64,000 nucleotides of DNA. Source: Tessaracoccus lacteus. GTDB lineage: Bacteria > Actinomycetota > Actinomycetes > Propionibacteriales > Propionibacteriaceae. The stretch lies in the NCBI RefSeq assembly GCF_029917005.1, contig NZ_CP123967.1, forward strand, positions 2,356,001 to 2,420,000, read 5' to 3'. Shown one piece after another: positions 42,195-50,159 of this stretch; the stretch's first letter is position 1; each line of letters starts with the position of its first letter. The notes beneath the pieces are model-generated. The model made no database searches, was not told where the DNA came from, and saw nothing but the letters and a program-made list of their open reading frames with translations. Made by a program: the position numbers and the translations under genes.

Positions 42195-43152
42195 CCTGCC
42201 CTCCCGCGCCGATCTCGACCTGAGCATCGACCTGCCCGACGATGCGGTGGCGCACGCCCTCCAGTTCGTCGAGCCCGTGGTCGGCGCCGCAAAGCCCCTA
42301 CCGATCCTGACCGCCCGCAACGTCACCCGTTCCTTCGGGGGCATCAAGGCTGTCGACGTCGAGCACGTCGAGTTCCAGAAGGGTGCCATCACCGCGCTCA
42401 TCGGACCCAACGGCGCCGGCAAGACGACGTTCTTCAACCTGCTGACCGGCTTCGACAAGGCCGACTCCGGCGAGTGGACGTTCGACCGGAGCGTCTCGCT
42501 GACCAACAAGTCGGCCGCCTACGTGGCCCGCAAGGGGGTCGTTCGGACCTTCCAGCTCACCAAGGCGCTGTCCCGCCTGACGGTGCTGGACAACATGCTG
42601 CTCGCCGCCACCGGCCAGACCGGGGAGCGGTTCCTACCCTCGCTCATCAAGCCGCTGTGGCGCGGCCAGGAGAAGGCGAACACGGAGCGGGCGCTGGAGA
42701 TCCTATCCCGCTTCAAGCTCGACGCCAAGGCAGCCGACTTCGCCGGCAGCCTGTCGGGCGGACAGCGGAAGCTGCTCGAGATGGCCCGCGCCCTCATGAC
42801 CGACCCGCAGGTCATCATGCTCGACGAGCCGATGGCCGGCGTGAACCCCGCGCTCGTTCAGTCGCTGCTCGGCCACATCCAGGCCCTGCGCGACGAGGGC
42901 ATGACGGTGGTCTTCGTCGAGCACGACATGCATGCCGTGCGTCACATCTCCGAATGGGTGGTCGTGATGGCCGAGGGCCGTGTCGTGGCCGAGGGGCCAC
43001 CCGAGAACATCATGGAGAACCAGGCGGTCGTCGACGCGTACCTCGGCGCGCGTCACGACGTCGACCTGGGCGACGACTCGCTGATCGACCCCGATCAGCT
43101 CGCGAAGTTGATGGAAGTGCGCCAGCGCGACCTGGCAGAGCAGAAGCGGTAG
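42184..43152 (+). CDS. livG: Branched-chain amino-acid-type ABC ATPase (LivG)
   Basis: A 322-residue ATPase with Walker A GPNGAGKTT, signature LSGGQRKLLEMARAL, Walker B VIMLDEPMAGV and the H-loop VEHDM. The LivG-type insertion (VVRTFQLTKALSRLTVLDN) is present. An N-terminal ~35-residue extension and a ~30-residue acidic C-terminal tail make it longer than the usual ~255 residues. It overlaps livM by 11 nt and is followed 7 nt later by livF. Confidence 0.95.
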   Translation: MPTDLPSRADLDLSIDLPDDAVAHALQFVEPVVGAAKPLPILTARNVTRSFGGIKAVDVEHVEFQKGAITALIGPNGAGKTTFFNLLTGFDKADSGEWTFDRSVSLTNKSAAYVARKGVVRTFQLTKALSRLTVLDNMLLAATGQTGERFLPSLIKPLWRGQEKANTERALEILSRFKLDAKAADFAGSLSGGQRKLLEMARALMTDPQVIMLDEPMAGVNPALVQSLLGHIQALRDEGMTVVFVEHDMHAVRHISEWVVVMAEGRVVAEGPPENIMENQAVVDAYLGARHDVDLGDDSLIDPDQLAKLMEVRQRDLAEQKR

Positions 43153-43159
43153 GAGCACC

Positions 43160-43978
43160 ATGACCACCTCCACGGAGTCCACCACGGCGGGGGCGACGAG
43201 CGCGTCTGCCCCGATCCTCGTGGCCGACAACCTCGTCGCCGGCTACCTGCCGGGCGTGAACATCCTCAACGGCTGCACCCTGACGGTCGGCGACGGCGAG
43301 TTGGTCGGCATCATCGGCCCCAACGGTGCCGGAAAGTCCACGCTGCTGAAGGCGCTCTTCGGGCTCGTGAACGTCCGCTCCGGGACGGTGACTCTCGAGG
43401 GCGACGACATCACCAACAAGCGGGCAAACACCCTGGTGGCCCGCGGCGTCGGCTTCGTGCCGCAGACCAACAACGTGTTCCCCTCGCTCACGATCGAGGA
43501 GAACATGCGGATGGGCGTGTACCTCAAGCCGAAGCTGTTCGACGAGCGCTGGGAGTACGTCACCGACATCTTCCCCAAGCTGGGCGCCCGCCGGTCGCAG
43601 CGAGCCGGGCAGCTGTCCGGCGGTGAGCGGCAGATGGTCGCCATGGGCAGGGCGCTCATGATGCGCCCGTCTGTGCTCCTGCTGGACGAGCCCTCCGCCG
43701 GACTGTCCCCCGCGCTGCAGGACGAGGCATTCATCCGGACACGGATGATCAACAAGACCGGCGTGTCGGTGATCATGGTCGAGCAGAACGCCCGCCGCTG
43801 CCTGCAGATCTGCGACCGCGGATATGTGCTCGACCAGGGTCGAGATGCCTACGTCGGACCCGGCCGGGAACTCTTGAACGACCCGAAAGTCATCAGCCTC
43901 TATCTCGGGACCCTCGCTGCGGACGTGGACTCCGCGGCCGAGGAGAGAAAGTCGAAAGAGACGGACCACATCGCCTGA
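43160..43978 (+). CDS. livF: Branched-chain amino-acid-type ABC ATPase (LivF)
   Basis: A 272-residue LivF ATPase with Walker A GPNGAGKST, signature LSGGERQMVAMGRAL, Walker B VLLLDEPSAGLSP and the H-loop VEQNARR. The GAG ribosome-binding sequence upstream and the 7-nt gap to livG indicate co-transcription. The last ~30 residues are charged. Confidence 0.95.
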   Translation: MTTSTESTTAGATSASAPILVADNLVAGYLPGVNILNGCTLTVGDGELVGIIGPNGAGKSTLLKALFGLVNVRSGTVTLEGDDITNKRANTLVARGVGFVPQTNNVFPSLTIEENMRMGVYLKPKLFDERWEYVTDIFPKLGARRSQRAGQLSGGERQMVAMGRALMMRPSVLLLDEPSAGLSPALQDEAFIRTRMINKTGVSVIMVEQNARRCLQICDRGYVLDQGRDAYVGPGRELLNDPKVISLYLGTLAADVDSAAEERKSKETDHIA

Positions 43979-44344
43979 CCATTTCACCATCTCTTTACAG
44001 GGGGAATCCGCAGGGGCGACACCTTCACAGTTTCGCGATTCATCGCCGACCCGCCGCACATTGCGTGCAGCGGGTCGGCACTTCGCCATGTGGCACCTGA
44101 CCTGCGGCGACATGTCATGAAATCCCGGCTCCCCGGGTCCCGTCCACGGATTCGCAGCACCCGGCAATACGCCTTGAGTGAACGCTCCAGCCGTGACCAA
44201 AAAGAGATTATTCTGATACAGCCTTGAAACAGAACGGCCACCAGACGAAACGCTCGACCTTTAGCGTTCCCTGCAAGACGCGCACAGCGCAGTTCTTCCA
44301 CTGACGGCCGACCGGCCCCGGAATCCAACTCGGAGGAAACTCAC
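43979..44344 (+). promoter_or_regulatory. 366-bp gap between livF and livK, probably the livK promoter region
   Basis: No credible gene is present. The gap is more A/T-rich than its neighbours, especially near 44195-44220 (AAAAAGAGATTATTCTGATA), where a promoter -10 region would be plausible. It ends with a strong GGAGG ribosome-binding site before livK. Separate expression of the abundant binding protein would explain the spacing. Confidence 0.4.
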
Positions 44345-45646
44345 ATGAGCCGACATTTCACGATGAAGGCGGGTCTCGCACTTCTCGCGGCCTCTGCCAT
44401 CTCACTGTCCGCCTGCAGCTCAACCACGCCCACCACCACGACCTCCGCTGGGACGAGCACCTCGTCGTCGGCCGCCGCCGCTGCGGCCGAGCCGCTGACC
44501 GTCGGCACCCTGCTGCCGATCACCGGCACCCTGGCGTTCCTCGGCCCGCCCGAGATCGCGGGCGTCGGCCTGGCGATCGATGACATCAACGAGGCCGGCG
44601 GCGTGCTCGGCAGCGAGGTCGAAGAGGTCTCCGCCGACTCGGGCGACTCGACGGACATGAACGTGTCGACGCAGGGCGCCACCGAACTCATCAACGGCGG
44701 AGCGGACGTCGTCATCGGCGCCGCCTCCTCCAGCGTCTCCCTCAACGTGGTCGACCAGATCACCGAGGCCGGCATCATGATGATCTCCCCGGCCAACACT
44801 TCCACCACTCTGTCGGGCTACAGCCCGCTGTACTCCCGCACCGCCCCGCCAGACACCGTCCAGGGCGCCGCGCTGGGTTCCGCGGTCCTCGACTCCGGCT
44901 ACTCGAAGGTCGCCGTCATCGTGCAGAACGAGGACTACGGCACCGGCCTGCGTGACAACGTCCAGAAGGCCGTCGAGGACGGCGGCGGCGAGGTCGTCTA
45001 CGGCGCCACCGGCGGCGGCCAGGAGTTCGCTCCCGGCGAGTCCAACTTCAGCTCGATCGTCACCGAGGCGCTCGCCACCAAGCCCGACACCATCGTCATC
45101 GTCGCCTTCGAGGAGACCGTCGCGATCGTCAAGGCCCTGCTGGCCGCCGGCTGGGACACCACCAACCTCTTCCTGTGCGACGGCAACACCGCCGACTACT
45201 CGAAGGACTTCGACGCCGGCACGCTCGAGGGCGCGCAGGGCACCATCCCCGGCGCCCAGGCCTCCGACGACTTCAAGGCGAAGCTGTCCGACTGGTACAA
45301 GGAGTCCGAGGGCGAGGCGCTGACGGACTTCTCGTACGGCCCCGAGTCCTACGACGCGACCATCCTCGCCGCGCTCGCCGCGGTCCGCGGTGGCGCCACC
45401 GACGGCCAGACCATCTCCGACAACCTGCAGGCCGTCTCCGGTTCCGAGTCCGGCGCGGTCGAGGTCAGCACCTACGCCGACGGCGTCGCTGCTCTGGCCG
45501 AGGGCAAGGAGATCGCCTACAAGGGCATCGCGGGCATCGGCGCGATCAACGACAAGAACGACCCGTCGTCCGCGTTCATCGGTGTCTACAGCTACGACGG
45601 TGACAACAAGCCCGTCTTCGACCGCGCGGTCGAGGGCAAGGCCTGA
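44345..45646 (+). CDS. livK: ABC transporter substrate-binding lipoprotein (LivK-like)
   Basis: A 433-residue periplasmic-binding-protein-like lipoprotein (Peripla_BP_6 family). The signal peptide ends in a lipobox LSAC (Cys near residue 19), followed by a Thr/Ser-rich linker. The mature fold shows the family blocks VGTLLPITGTLAFLGPPEIA, GVGLAIDDINEAGGVLGSEV and IGAASSSVSLNVVDQITEAG. Specificity for branched-chain amino acids, other amino acids or short amides cannot be told from sequence. It closes the Liv cluster and is followed by a strong hairpin. Confidence 0.93.
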   Translation: MSRHFTMKAGLALLAASAISLSACSSTTPTTTTSAGTSTSSSAAAAAAEPLTVGTLLPITGTLAFLGPPEIAGVGLAIDDINEAGGVLGSEVEEVSADSGDSTDMNVSTQGATELINGGADVVIGAASSSVSLNVVDQITEAGIMMISPANTSTTLSGYSPLYSRTAPPDTVQGAALGSAVLDSGYSKVAVIVQNEDYGTGLRDNVQKAVEDGGGEVVYGATGGGQEFAPGESNFSSIVTEALATKPDTIVIVAFEETVAIVKALLAAGWDTTNLFLCDGNTADYSKDFDAGTLEGAQGTIPGAQASDDFKAKLSDWYKESEGEALTDFSYGPESYDATILAALAAVRGGATDGQTISDNLQAVSGSESGAVEVSTYADGVAALAEGKEIAYKGIAGIGAINDKNDPSSAFIGVYSYDGDNKPVFDRAVEGKA

Positions 45647-45660
45647 TCCATCCCGCAACG

Positions 45661-45700
45661 GCGAAGGCCGGTCCCCTCACCCGAGGGGACCGGCCTTCGC
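45661..45700 (+). terminator. Strong hairpin terminator after livK
   Basis: A perfect 18-bp stem (GCGAAGGCCGGTCCCCTC and its complement) closes on a 4-nt ACCC loop and begins 14 nt after the livK stop. Confidence 0.9.
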
Positions 45701-45848
45701 TGTTCGGGGAGATAGGTCGCCGCGCCGTCGGCAGGTGGCAACGGTCCGGCTCTTTCCGTGACGTTTTCCGGAGGATGGCTCAGTAATGTCATCGACGTCC
45801 CCACCGTCGGGGATCAGCGCAACGGCTGCGCACTCTGGAAGGAATCTC

Positions 45849-47000
45849 ATGTCCTCAATCGTCGTTCTCGGTGCAGGCATCATGGCCACGGCCCTCGCGA
45901 CCCCTCTGTCCGACAACGGTCTCGTGCAGGCCGCGGGCGTGCTGTCGGCGGCGCCCGGGCGGGTCGGGCTGGACGGCAGCAGCGGCCTGGTCATCACGGA
46001 CCCGACACCCGAGGCCGCCGGGTCCCTCGTGGCCCGTGACAGGGCCCGCATCGAGCTGCAGGCAGACGGGGTCGGCCCCGGCACCACCAGCGACGGCCAC
46101 CGGGTCCAGGTGCTGGCCAACGTCGGGACCCTCGATGATGCGCTTCTGGCGTCCCGCGCCGATGTCGAGGGGGTCGGACTGTTCCGCACCGAGTTCCTCT
46201 TCCCCGACCGCGAGCAGCCGCCGAGCGTCGCCGAGCAGACGGAGGCCTACACCCGGGTCTTCGACGCCTTCGCCGGACGCAAGGTTGTCGTGCGCACGCT
46301 GGATGCGGGTGCCGACAAGCCGTTGGCCTTCGCGAACCTCGGCGAGGAGGCGAACCCCGCGCTCGGGGTGCGCGGTCTGCGGCTGCACCGCGAGCTGCGT
46401 CACCTCCTGGACGATCAGCTCGAGGCCCTCGCAGCAGCCCGGCGGTCCACGTCGGCCGACGTGTGGGTGATGGCGCCGATGGTCGCTACGCCCAGCGAGG
46501 CCTCGTGGTTCGCGGCCCTGGGCAGGGCGGCCGGGCTTCCGACCGTCGGCACGATGATCGAGATACCTGCCGCCGCCCTGCGGTCGGGGCAGGTGCTGGC
46601 GGACTGCGACTTCGCCTCCATCGGGACCAACGACCTGAGCCAGTACCTGTTTGCGGCTGACCGCATGGACGGGCGGCTCGCTCCTCTACTCAGCGGCTGG
46701 CAGCCGGCGCTCTGGTCCACCATCCGAGCCTGCGTCAGCGGCGCCGCCGGCAAGCCCGTCGGCATCTGCGGCGAGATCGCCGGGGACCCGCTGCTTGCGC
46801 TCGTGGCCACCGGGGCAGGTGTCTCCTCCCTCTCGATGGCGACGGCGAGAACCGGCCTGGTCAGGGCCGCCCTGCGCCGCCACGACCTCGCCACCTGCAC
46901 CGCCATGCTGCAGGCCGTGCTCGACGCTGACTCCCCCGAGGAGGCACGAAGCGCCGTCGTCACGCTGGCGGACCGCGAGTTGGCCCTGGTGCTCGGATAG
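45849..47000 (+). pseudogene. Chimeric remnant: GpsA-like N terminus fused to truncated PTS enzyme I
   Basis: A 383-residue ORF with a good AAGGA site. Residues 1-24 (MSSIVVLGAGIMATALATPL...) are the Rossmann-fold start of an NAD(P)-dependent glycerol-3-phosphate dehydrogenase. From about residue 26 the protein is the PEP-binding half of PtsI: NVGTLDDALLASRADVEGVG, LFRTEFLF, VVVRTLDAGADKPLAF, FASIGTNDLSQYLFAADRMD and VGICGEIAGDP with the active-site Cys. Enzyme I residues up to about 200, including the HPr-binding domain and the phosphorylated His, are absent. The fusion probably arose by deletion between two genes. Phosphotransfer to HPr is not possible for this product. Confidence 0.8.
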
Positions 47001-47011
47001 CCCACCGGCCA

Positions 47012-47113
47012 GACGCCACCTTTCCCGACAAACGCTACCTCTCTCGACACATGCCACCGCCATGGCGGTGGCATGTGCTGACAAGGGTGGCGTCGGTCAA
47101 CAAGGGTGGCGTC
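47012..47113. repeat. Palindromic repeat element, copy A
   Basis: Centred on a perfect 26-bp palindrome at 47051-47076 (CATGCCACCGCCA and its mirror), flanked by GCCACC/GGTGGC arms. A 64-nt core (47038-47101) is identical to copy B at 47965-48028. It lies 12 nt after the enzyme I remnant and upstream of the XRE gene. Confidence 0.9.
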
Positions 47114-47162
47114 TACCCCGTCGACGGATGGCGCGAAATTGAGCTAGAGATATAATCGGCGC

Positions 47163-47744
47163 ATGAGTGATCTCATCAGGACCACACGGAAGTCCGCCGG
47201 CCTGACCGGCGCGCAGCTTGCTGGCCGCCTGGGGATCACGGTCGGCGCTGTTTCCCGGATGGAGCGCTCAGAGCGCGCCGGGACGATCCAGCTCGACACG
47301 CTCCGGCGCGCGCTCGCGGCCACGGGCCAGGGCCTCCGACTCGACGCCACCCCGGAGGACCCCTACGCGCCCTTCGCGCCGGCGAACGTCACCGACGAGA
47401 TCAACCTGGCTCTCGACGAGAATCGCCCCGAGTACGCGCTCCGGCTCCTGACCCAGGCGGCGCAGACCATCGCCGCCCAACCCGAGCGATTTGATGATGA
47501 GTCCCTCGGGCGCCGACCATCCCAGATCGGTGACCCCCGCTGGGAACAGTTGTTCCGCGCCGTCGTCGGCGACGCCATCCCCGCCGATCGCCGGCCCGCC
47601 TGGGCCCAGCCAACGCGCCTGAGCCGAGCCTGGTATCCCTTCGGCCAGTACGCCTCCCTGAAGCAACGCGCCAAGGCGGAGACCCCCGACCGGCTCCGGC
47701 AGCTCAACATCATGATCGACCAGCGATCGCTCAGCCGCGCATGA
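47163..47744 (+). CDS. XRE-family helix-turn-helix regulator with C-terminal domain
   Basis: A 193-residue protein with an N-terminal XRE helix-turn-helix at about residues 3-58 (IRTTRKSAGLTGAQLAGRLG, ITVGAVSRMERSE). The ~110-residue C-terminal region (WEQLFRAVVGDAIPADRRPA) is of a kind found in antitoxin-like regulators paired with nucleotidyltransferase toxins. It overlaps the next small ORF by 4 nt (ATGA). The pair is bracketed by the two palindromic repeat copies, which suggests a mobile or repeatedly exchanged cassette. Confidence 0.75.
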   Translation: MSDLIRTTRKSAGLTGAQLAGRLGITVGAVSRMERSERAGTIQLDTLRRALAATGQGLRLDATPEDPYAPFAPANVTDEINLALDENRPEYALRLLTQAAQTIAAQPERFDDESLGRRPSQIGDPRWEQLFRAVVGDAIPADRRPAWAQPTRLSRAWYPFGQYASLKQRAKAETPDRLRQLNIMIDQRSLSRA

Positions 47745-47887
47745 ACGACGGGCTGGCGCTGACACCGGAGCGGGCTCGAGCGCTCATCGACCAACTCGAA
47801 GTGAGACTCGTCGCAGCCGGCATTCGGGGCTCGATCAGGATCTCGGAGTTCGCCCGCGACGTGCTCAGTCCCCGAAGGCGCAACTAG
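47741..47887 (+). pseudogene. 48-residue ORF, probable remnant of a nucleotidyltransferase (toxin-type) gene
   Basis: The ORF reads MNDGLALTPERARALIDQLE and continues through AAGIRGSIRI to ARDVLSPRRRN. The first ~35 residues look like the start of AbiEii/DUF6036-type nucleotidyltransferases, which normally continue with a GGAA-type motif; here the text jumps to a basic C terminus. An internal deletion is the simplest reading. ATGA coupling to the XRE gene supports an original two-gene toxin-antitoxin-like unit. Confidence in family assignment is low. Confidence 0.45.
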
Positions 47888-47939
47888 CAGCTCCAGCGGA
47901 ACGGGTTGAGATAACGACTTGCTCTTTCACCGGTTCACA

Positions 47940-48078
47940 GACGCCACCCTTACCGACGGACGCCACCTCTCTCGACACATGCCACCGCCATGGCGGTGGC
48001 ATGTGCTGACAAGGGTGGCGTCGGTCAAGAAGGGTGGCGTTTGTCGGTAAGGGTGGCGTCGGCCAACAAGGGTGGCGC
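47940..48078. repeat. Palindromic repeat element, copy B, with 19-bp tandem repeats
   Basis: The same 26-bp palindrome (47978-48003) and 64-nt core as copy A. It also carries four AAGGGTGGCG units starting at 48011, 48030, 48049 and 48068, an exact 19-bp period, with matching inverted GCCACC units on the left. It can fold into one long hairpin. Confidence 0.9.
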
Positions 48079-48115
48079 GACGCAGCGGCTATTCCGATGT
48101 CCTGAGACATCACAG

Positions 48116-48194
48116 CTCCCCGGGTAGGAGTCGAACCTACTTCGCTTGTCCTGATTCAAAGTCAGGCGGGCCCTGCCGAAAGACCAACCGGGGA
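48116..48194 (-). tRNA. tRNA-Gln (UUG)
   Basis: The minus strand gives acceptor stem TCCCCGG/CCGGGGA, D arm GGTC/GGCC, anticodon stem CCTGA/TCAGG with loop CTTTGAA (anticodon UUG), T arm GTAGG-TTCGACT-CCTAC and discriminator G. CCA is not encoded. It lies next to palindromic repeat copy B. Confidence 0.92.
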
Positions 48195-48374
48195 TCGGTC
48201 CACGAGGGACCGTGCATGAGTCTAGGCCACCTCGGGCACGGGTGTGGCGCGGCCCGCCGTCGATGGGCGGCTCGCCACGCTCTGCCACCCAGTTATCCAC
48301 AGCCGGGCGCGGAAGCGGCATCTCGTCGGCGCCGGATGGAAGAGTTGGCCTCCCCGACGAGCCAAGGAGTGACC

Positions 48375-48965
48375 ATGGACAGACAGCGCTGCTTCGGATC
48401 CGGCGACCCGCTGTACGAGGCGTACCACGACGAGGAATGGGGTCGCCCGGTGGAGGACTCCCCCGACGAGCGTGCCCTGTTCGAGAGGGTCGCCCTCGAG
48501 GGCTTCCAGGCCGGTCTCAGCTGGATCACGGTGCTCCGCAAGCGACCCGCGTTCCGGGCCGCGTTCCGCGACTTCTCGCCGTCCGCGGTCGCGGCCTTCG
48601 ACGACGAGGACGTGACGAGGCTGATGGCGGACGAGGGCATCGTCCGCAACCGACTGAAGATCGCGGCCGCCATCAGTAACGCGCGTGCGCTGCTGGCCCT
48701 GCACGAAGAGGGAGGGCGCCTGTCCGAGGTCGTGGCGCGGCACACTCCCGCCCCGCGCGGGCGCGCCCCGCTGCCGGGCGAGGTGCCCGGCAGCACGCCG
48801 GAGTCCGTGGCGCTGTGCAGGGATCTGAAGCGGCTCGGCTTCAGGTTCGTCGGCCCCACGACGATGTACGCGCTGCTCCAGGCGGTCGGCGCGGTCGACG
48901 ATCATGTCGAGGGCTGCTGGCTGGCGGCCGGGGCGGGCAGCGGCGAGGCCCTCGTCACGGCGTGA
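48375..48965 (+). CDS. tag: DNA-3-methyladenine glycosylase I
   Basis: A 196-residue Tag-type glycosylase that excises 3-methyladenine. Conserved blocks are RCFGSGDPLYEAYHDEEWGR, ALFERVALEGFQAGLSWITV, RLMADEGIVRNRLKI and RFVGPTTMYALLQAVGAVDDH, with the C-terminal metal-site His. The usual N-terminal zinc-binding Cys (RC) is at position 6. An AAGGAG site precedes the ATG at 48375. Length is normal. Confidence 0.95.
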   Translation: MDRQRCFGSGDPLYEAYHDEEWGRPVEDSPDERALFERVALEGFQAGLSWITVLRKRPAFRAAFRDFSPSAVAAFDDEDVTRLMADEGIVRNRLKIAAAISNARALLALHEEGGRLSEVVARHTPAPRGRAPLPGEVPGSTPESVALCRDLKRLGFRFVGPTTMYALLQAVGAVDDHVEGCWLAAGAGSGEALVTA

Positions 48966-48969
48966 AACA

Positions 48970-49707
48970 ATGGTGGCAATGTCCAGTCGCCAGCCCGCAC
49001 CCCGCGCCCGCCGCCCGCGCACCAGGATGAGCGCGGCCGAGCGCCGCGAGCAGCTCATCGCGATCGCCCGCGAGCTCTTCGCGGAGCGTGGCTTCGAGGG
49101 GACCTCCGTCGAGGAGATTGCCGCACGGGCCGGCGTCTCGAAACCCGTGGTCTACGAGCACTTCGGCGGCAAGGACGGCGCCTACGCCGTCGTCGTCGAC
49201 CGCGAGACCCAGGTGCTGCACACCTCGATCCGCGCTGCCCTCTCCACGCCGGGCGCCAGATCGCGTGAGCTCCTCGAACGCGGGACCATGGCGCTGCTCG
49301 AGTACATCGAGAGCTGCCCGGACGGCTTCCGGATCCTGTCGCGCGACCCATCGTCGACCGGCACCAGCGGCGAGGCTGGCGCCTCCTTCGCGTCGATCCT
49401 CAGCGACATCGCCGGGCAGTCGGAGGTGCTGCTCGCCAAGGAGTTCGCCCGCAACGGTCAGGATCCGAAGTTCGCCGGTCTCTACGCCCAAGCCCTCGTC
49501 GGGCTGGTCGCTCAGACCGGCCAGCAGTGGTTGGACAACAGACAGCCGTCGCGCGAGGAAGTCGCCCGGCACCTGATCAACCTCGCCTGGAACGGGATGG
49601 CGCACCTGAAGCCCGACCCGCAGCTCGTAATGCAGACCATCGACGCGCGGCGCGAACGACGCGCCACCTCGATTCAGGCCGAGGACTCCAGCAGCACCCG
49701 CAGGTAG
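48970..49707 (+). CDS. TetR-family transcriptional regulator
   Basis: A 245-residue TetR regulator. A basic N-terminal tail of about 25 residues precedes the helix-turn-helix (AIARELFAERGFEGTSVEEI, AARAGVSKPVVYEHFGGKDG). The ligand domain is similar to that of the TetR gene conserved near glmU/mfd in mycobacteria. Starts are possible at 48970 or 48979. It begins 4 nt after tag, so the two are likely co-transcribed. It overlaps the convergent marR gene by 34 nt. Confidence 0.9.
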   Translation: MVAMSSRQPAPRARRPRTRMSAAERREQLIAIARELFAERGFEGTSVEEIAARAGVSKPVVYEHFGGKDGAYAVVVDRETQVLHTSIRAALSTPGARSRELLERGTMALLEYIESCPDGFRILSRDPSSTGTSGEAGASFASILSDIAGQSEVLLAKEFARNGQDPKFAGLYAQALVGLVAQTGQQWLDNRQPSREEVARHLINLAWNGMAHLKPDPQLVMQTIDARRERRATSIQAEDSSSTRR

Positions 49708-50159
49708 TCCGCCAGCCGCACCCTGTCGGCGTGCGTCCACTGCGCGAGCAGTTCCTCTTCCATCGCAATCAGCGACTCGAAGGCGGCGTCGACCAGCGCC
49801 AGCCCTTCCCCGGTCAGCCTGACCCGCACGGCGCGGCCGTCGCTCGGGTCGTTCTCGCGGGTGACGGCCCCTCGCGCGACGAGCCGGTCGACGCGGTTGG
49901 TCATGGTCCCCGACGTGACGTGCGTCTCGACCACGAGCTGCCCGGGGCTCAGCCGGTAGGGCTCCCCAGCCCGGCGTAGGGCCGCCAGCACGTCGAACTC
50001 CCACGACTCGAGCTGGTGCTCGGCGAAGGCCAGCTTGCGCCGACCCTCCAGGATCCCGGAGAGTCGGTCGAGCCGTGACCAGATGTGCAGCGGATCGAGG
50101 CCGAGGTCGGGGCGCACCCGGCGCCAGGCGTCGACGACGCGGTCGACCTCGTCGCTCAC
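49674..50159 (-). CDS. MarR-family transcriptional regulator
   Basis: A 161-residue MarR regulator with the winged helix at about residues 45-115 (WEFDVLAALRRAGEPYRLSP, VTSGTMTNRVDRLVARGAVT, DPSDGRAVRVRLTGEG). The GTG start overlaps the ispE stop by 4 nt, so it appears to be the last gene of the tatD-rsmA-ispE run. Its target is unknown; no divergent partner is adjacent. Confidence 0.93.
   Translation of the reverse strand: MSDEVDRVVDAWRRVRPDLGLDPLHIWSRLDRLSGILEGRRKLAFAEHQLESWEFDVLAALRRAGEPYRLSPGQLVVETHVTSGTMTNRVDRLVARGAVTRENDPSDGRAVRVRLTGEGLALVDAAFESLIAMEEELLAQWTHADRVRLADYLRVLLESSA

Noticed and set aside
48011-48078. Regular 19-bp repeats as a possible CRISPR array
   Set aside because: The units are contiguous with no unique spacers of CRISPR size and are part of a palindromic element; no cas genes are present.
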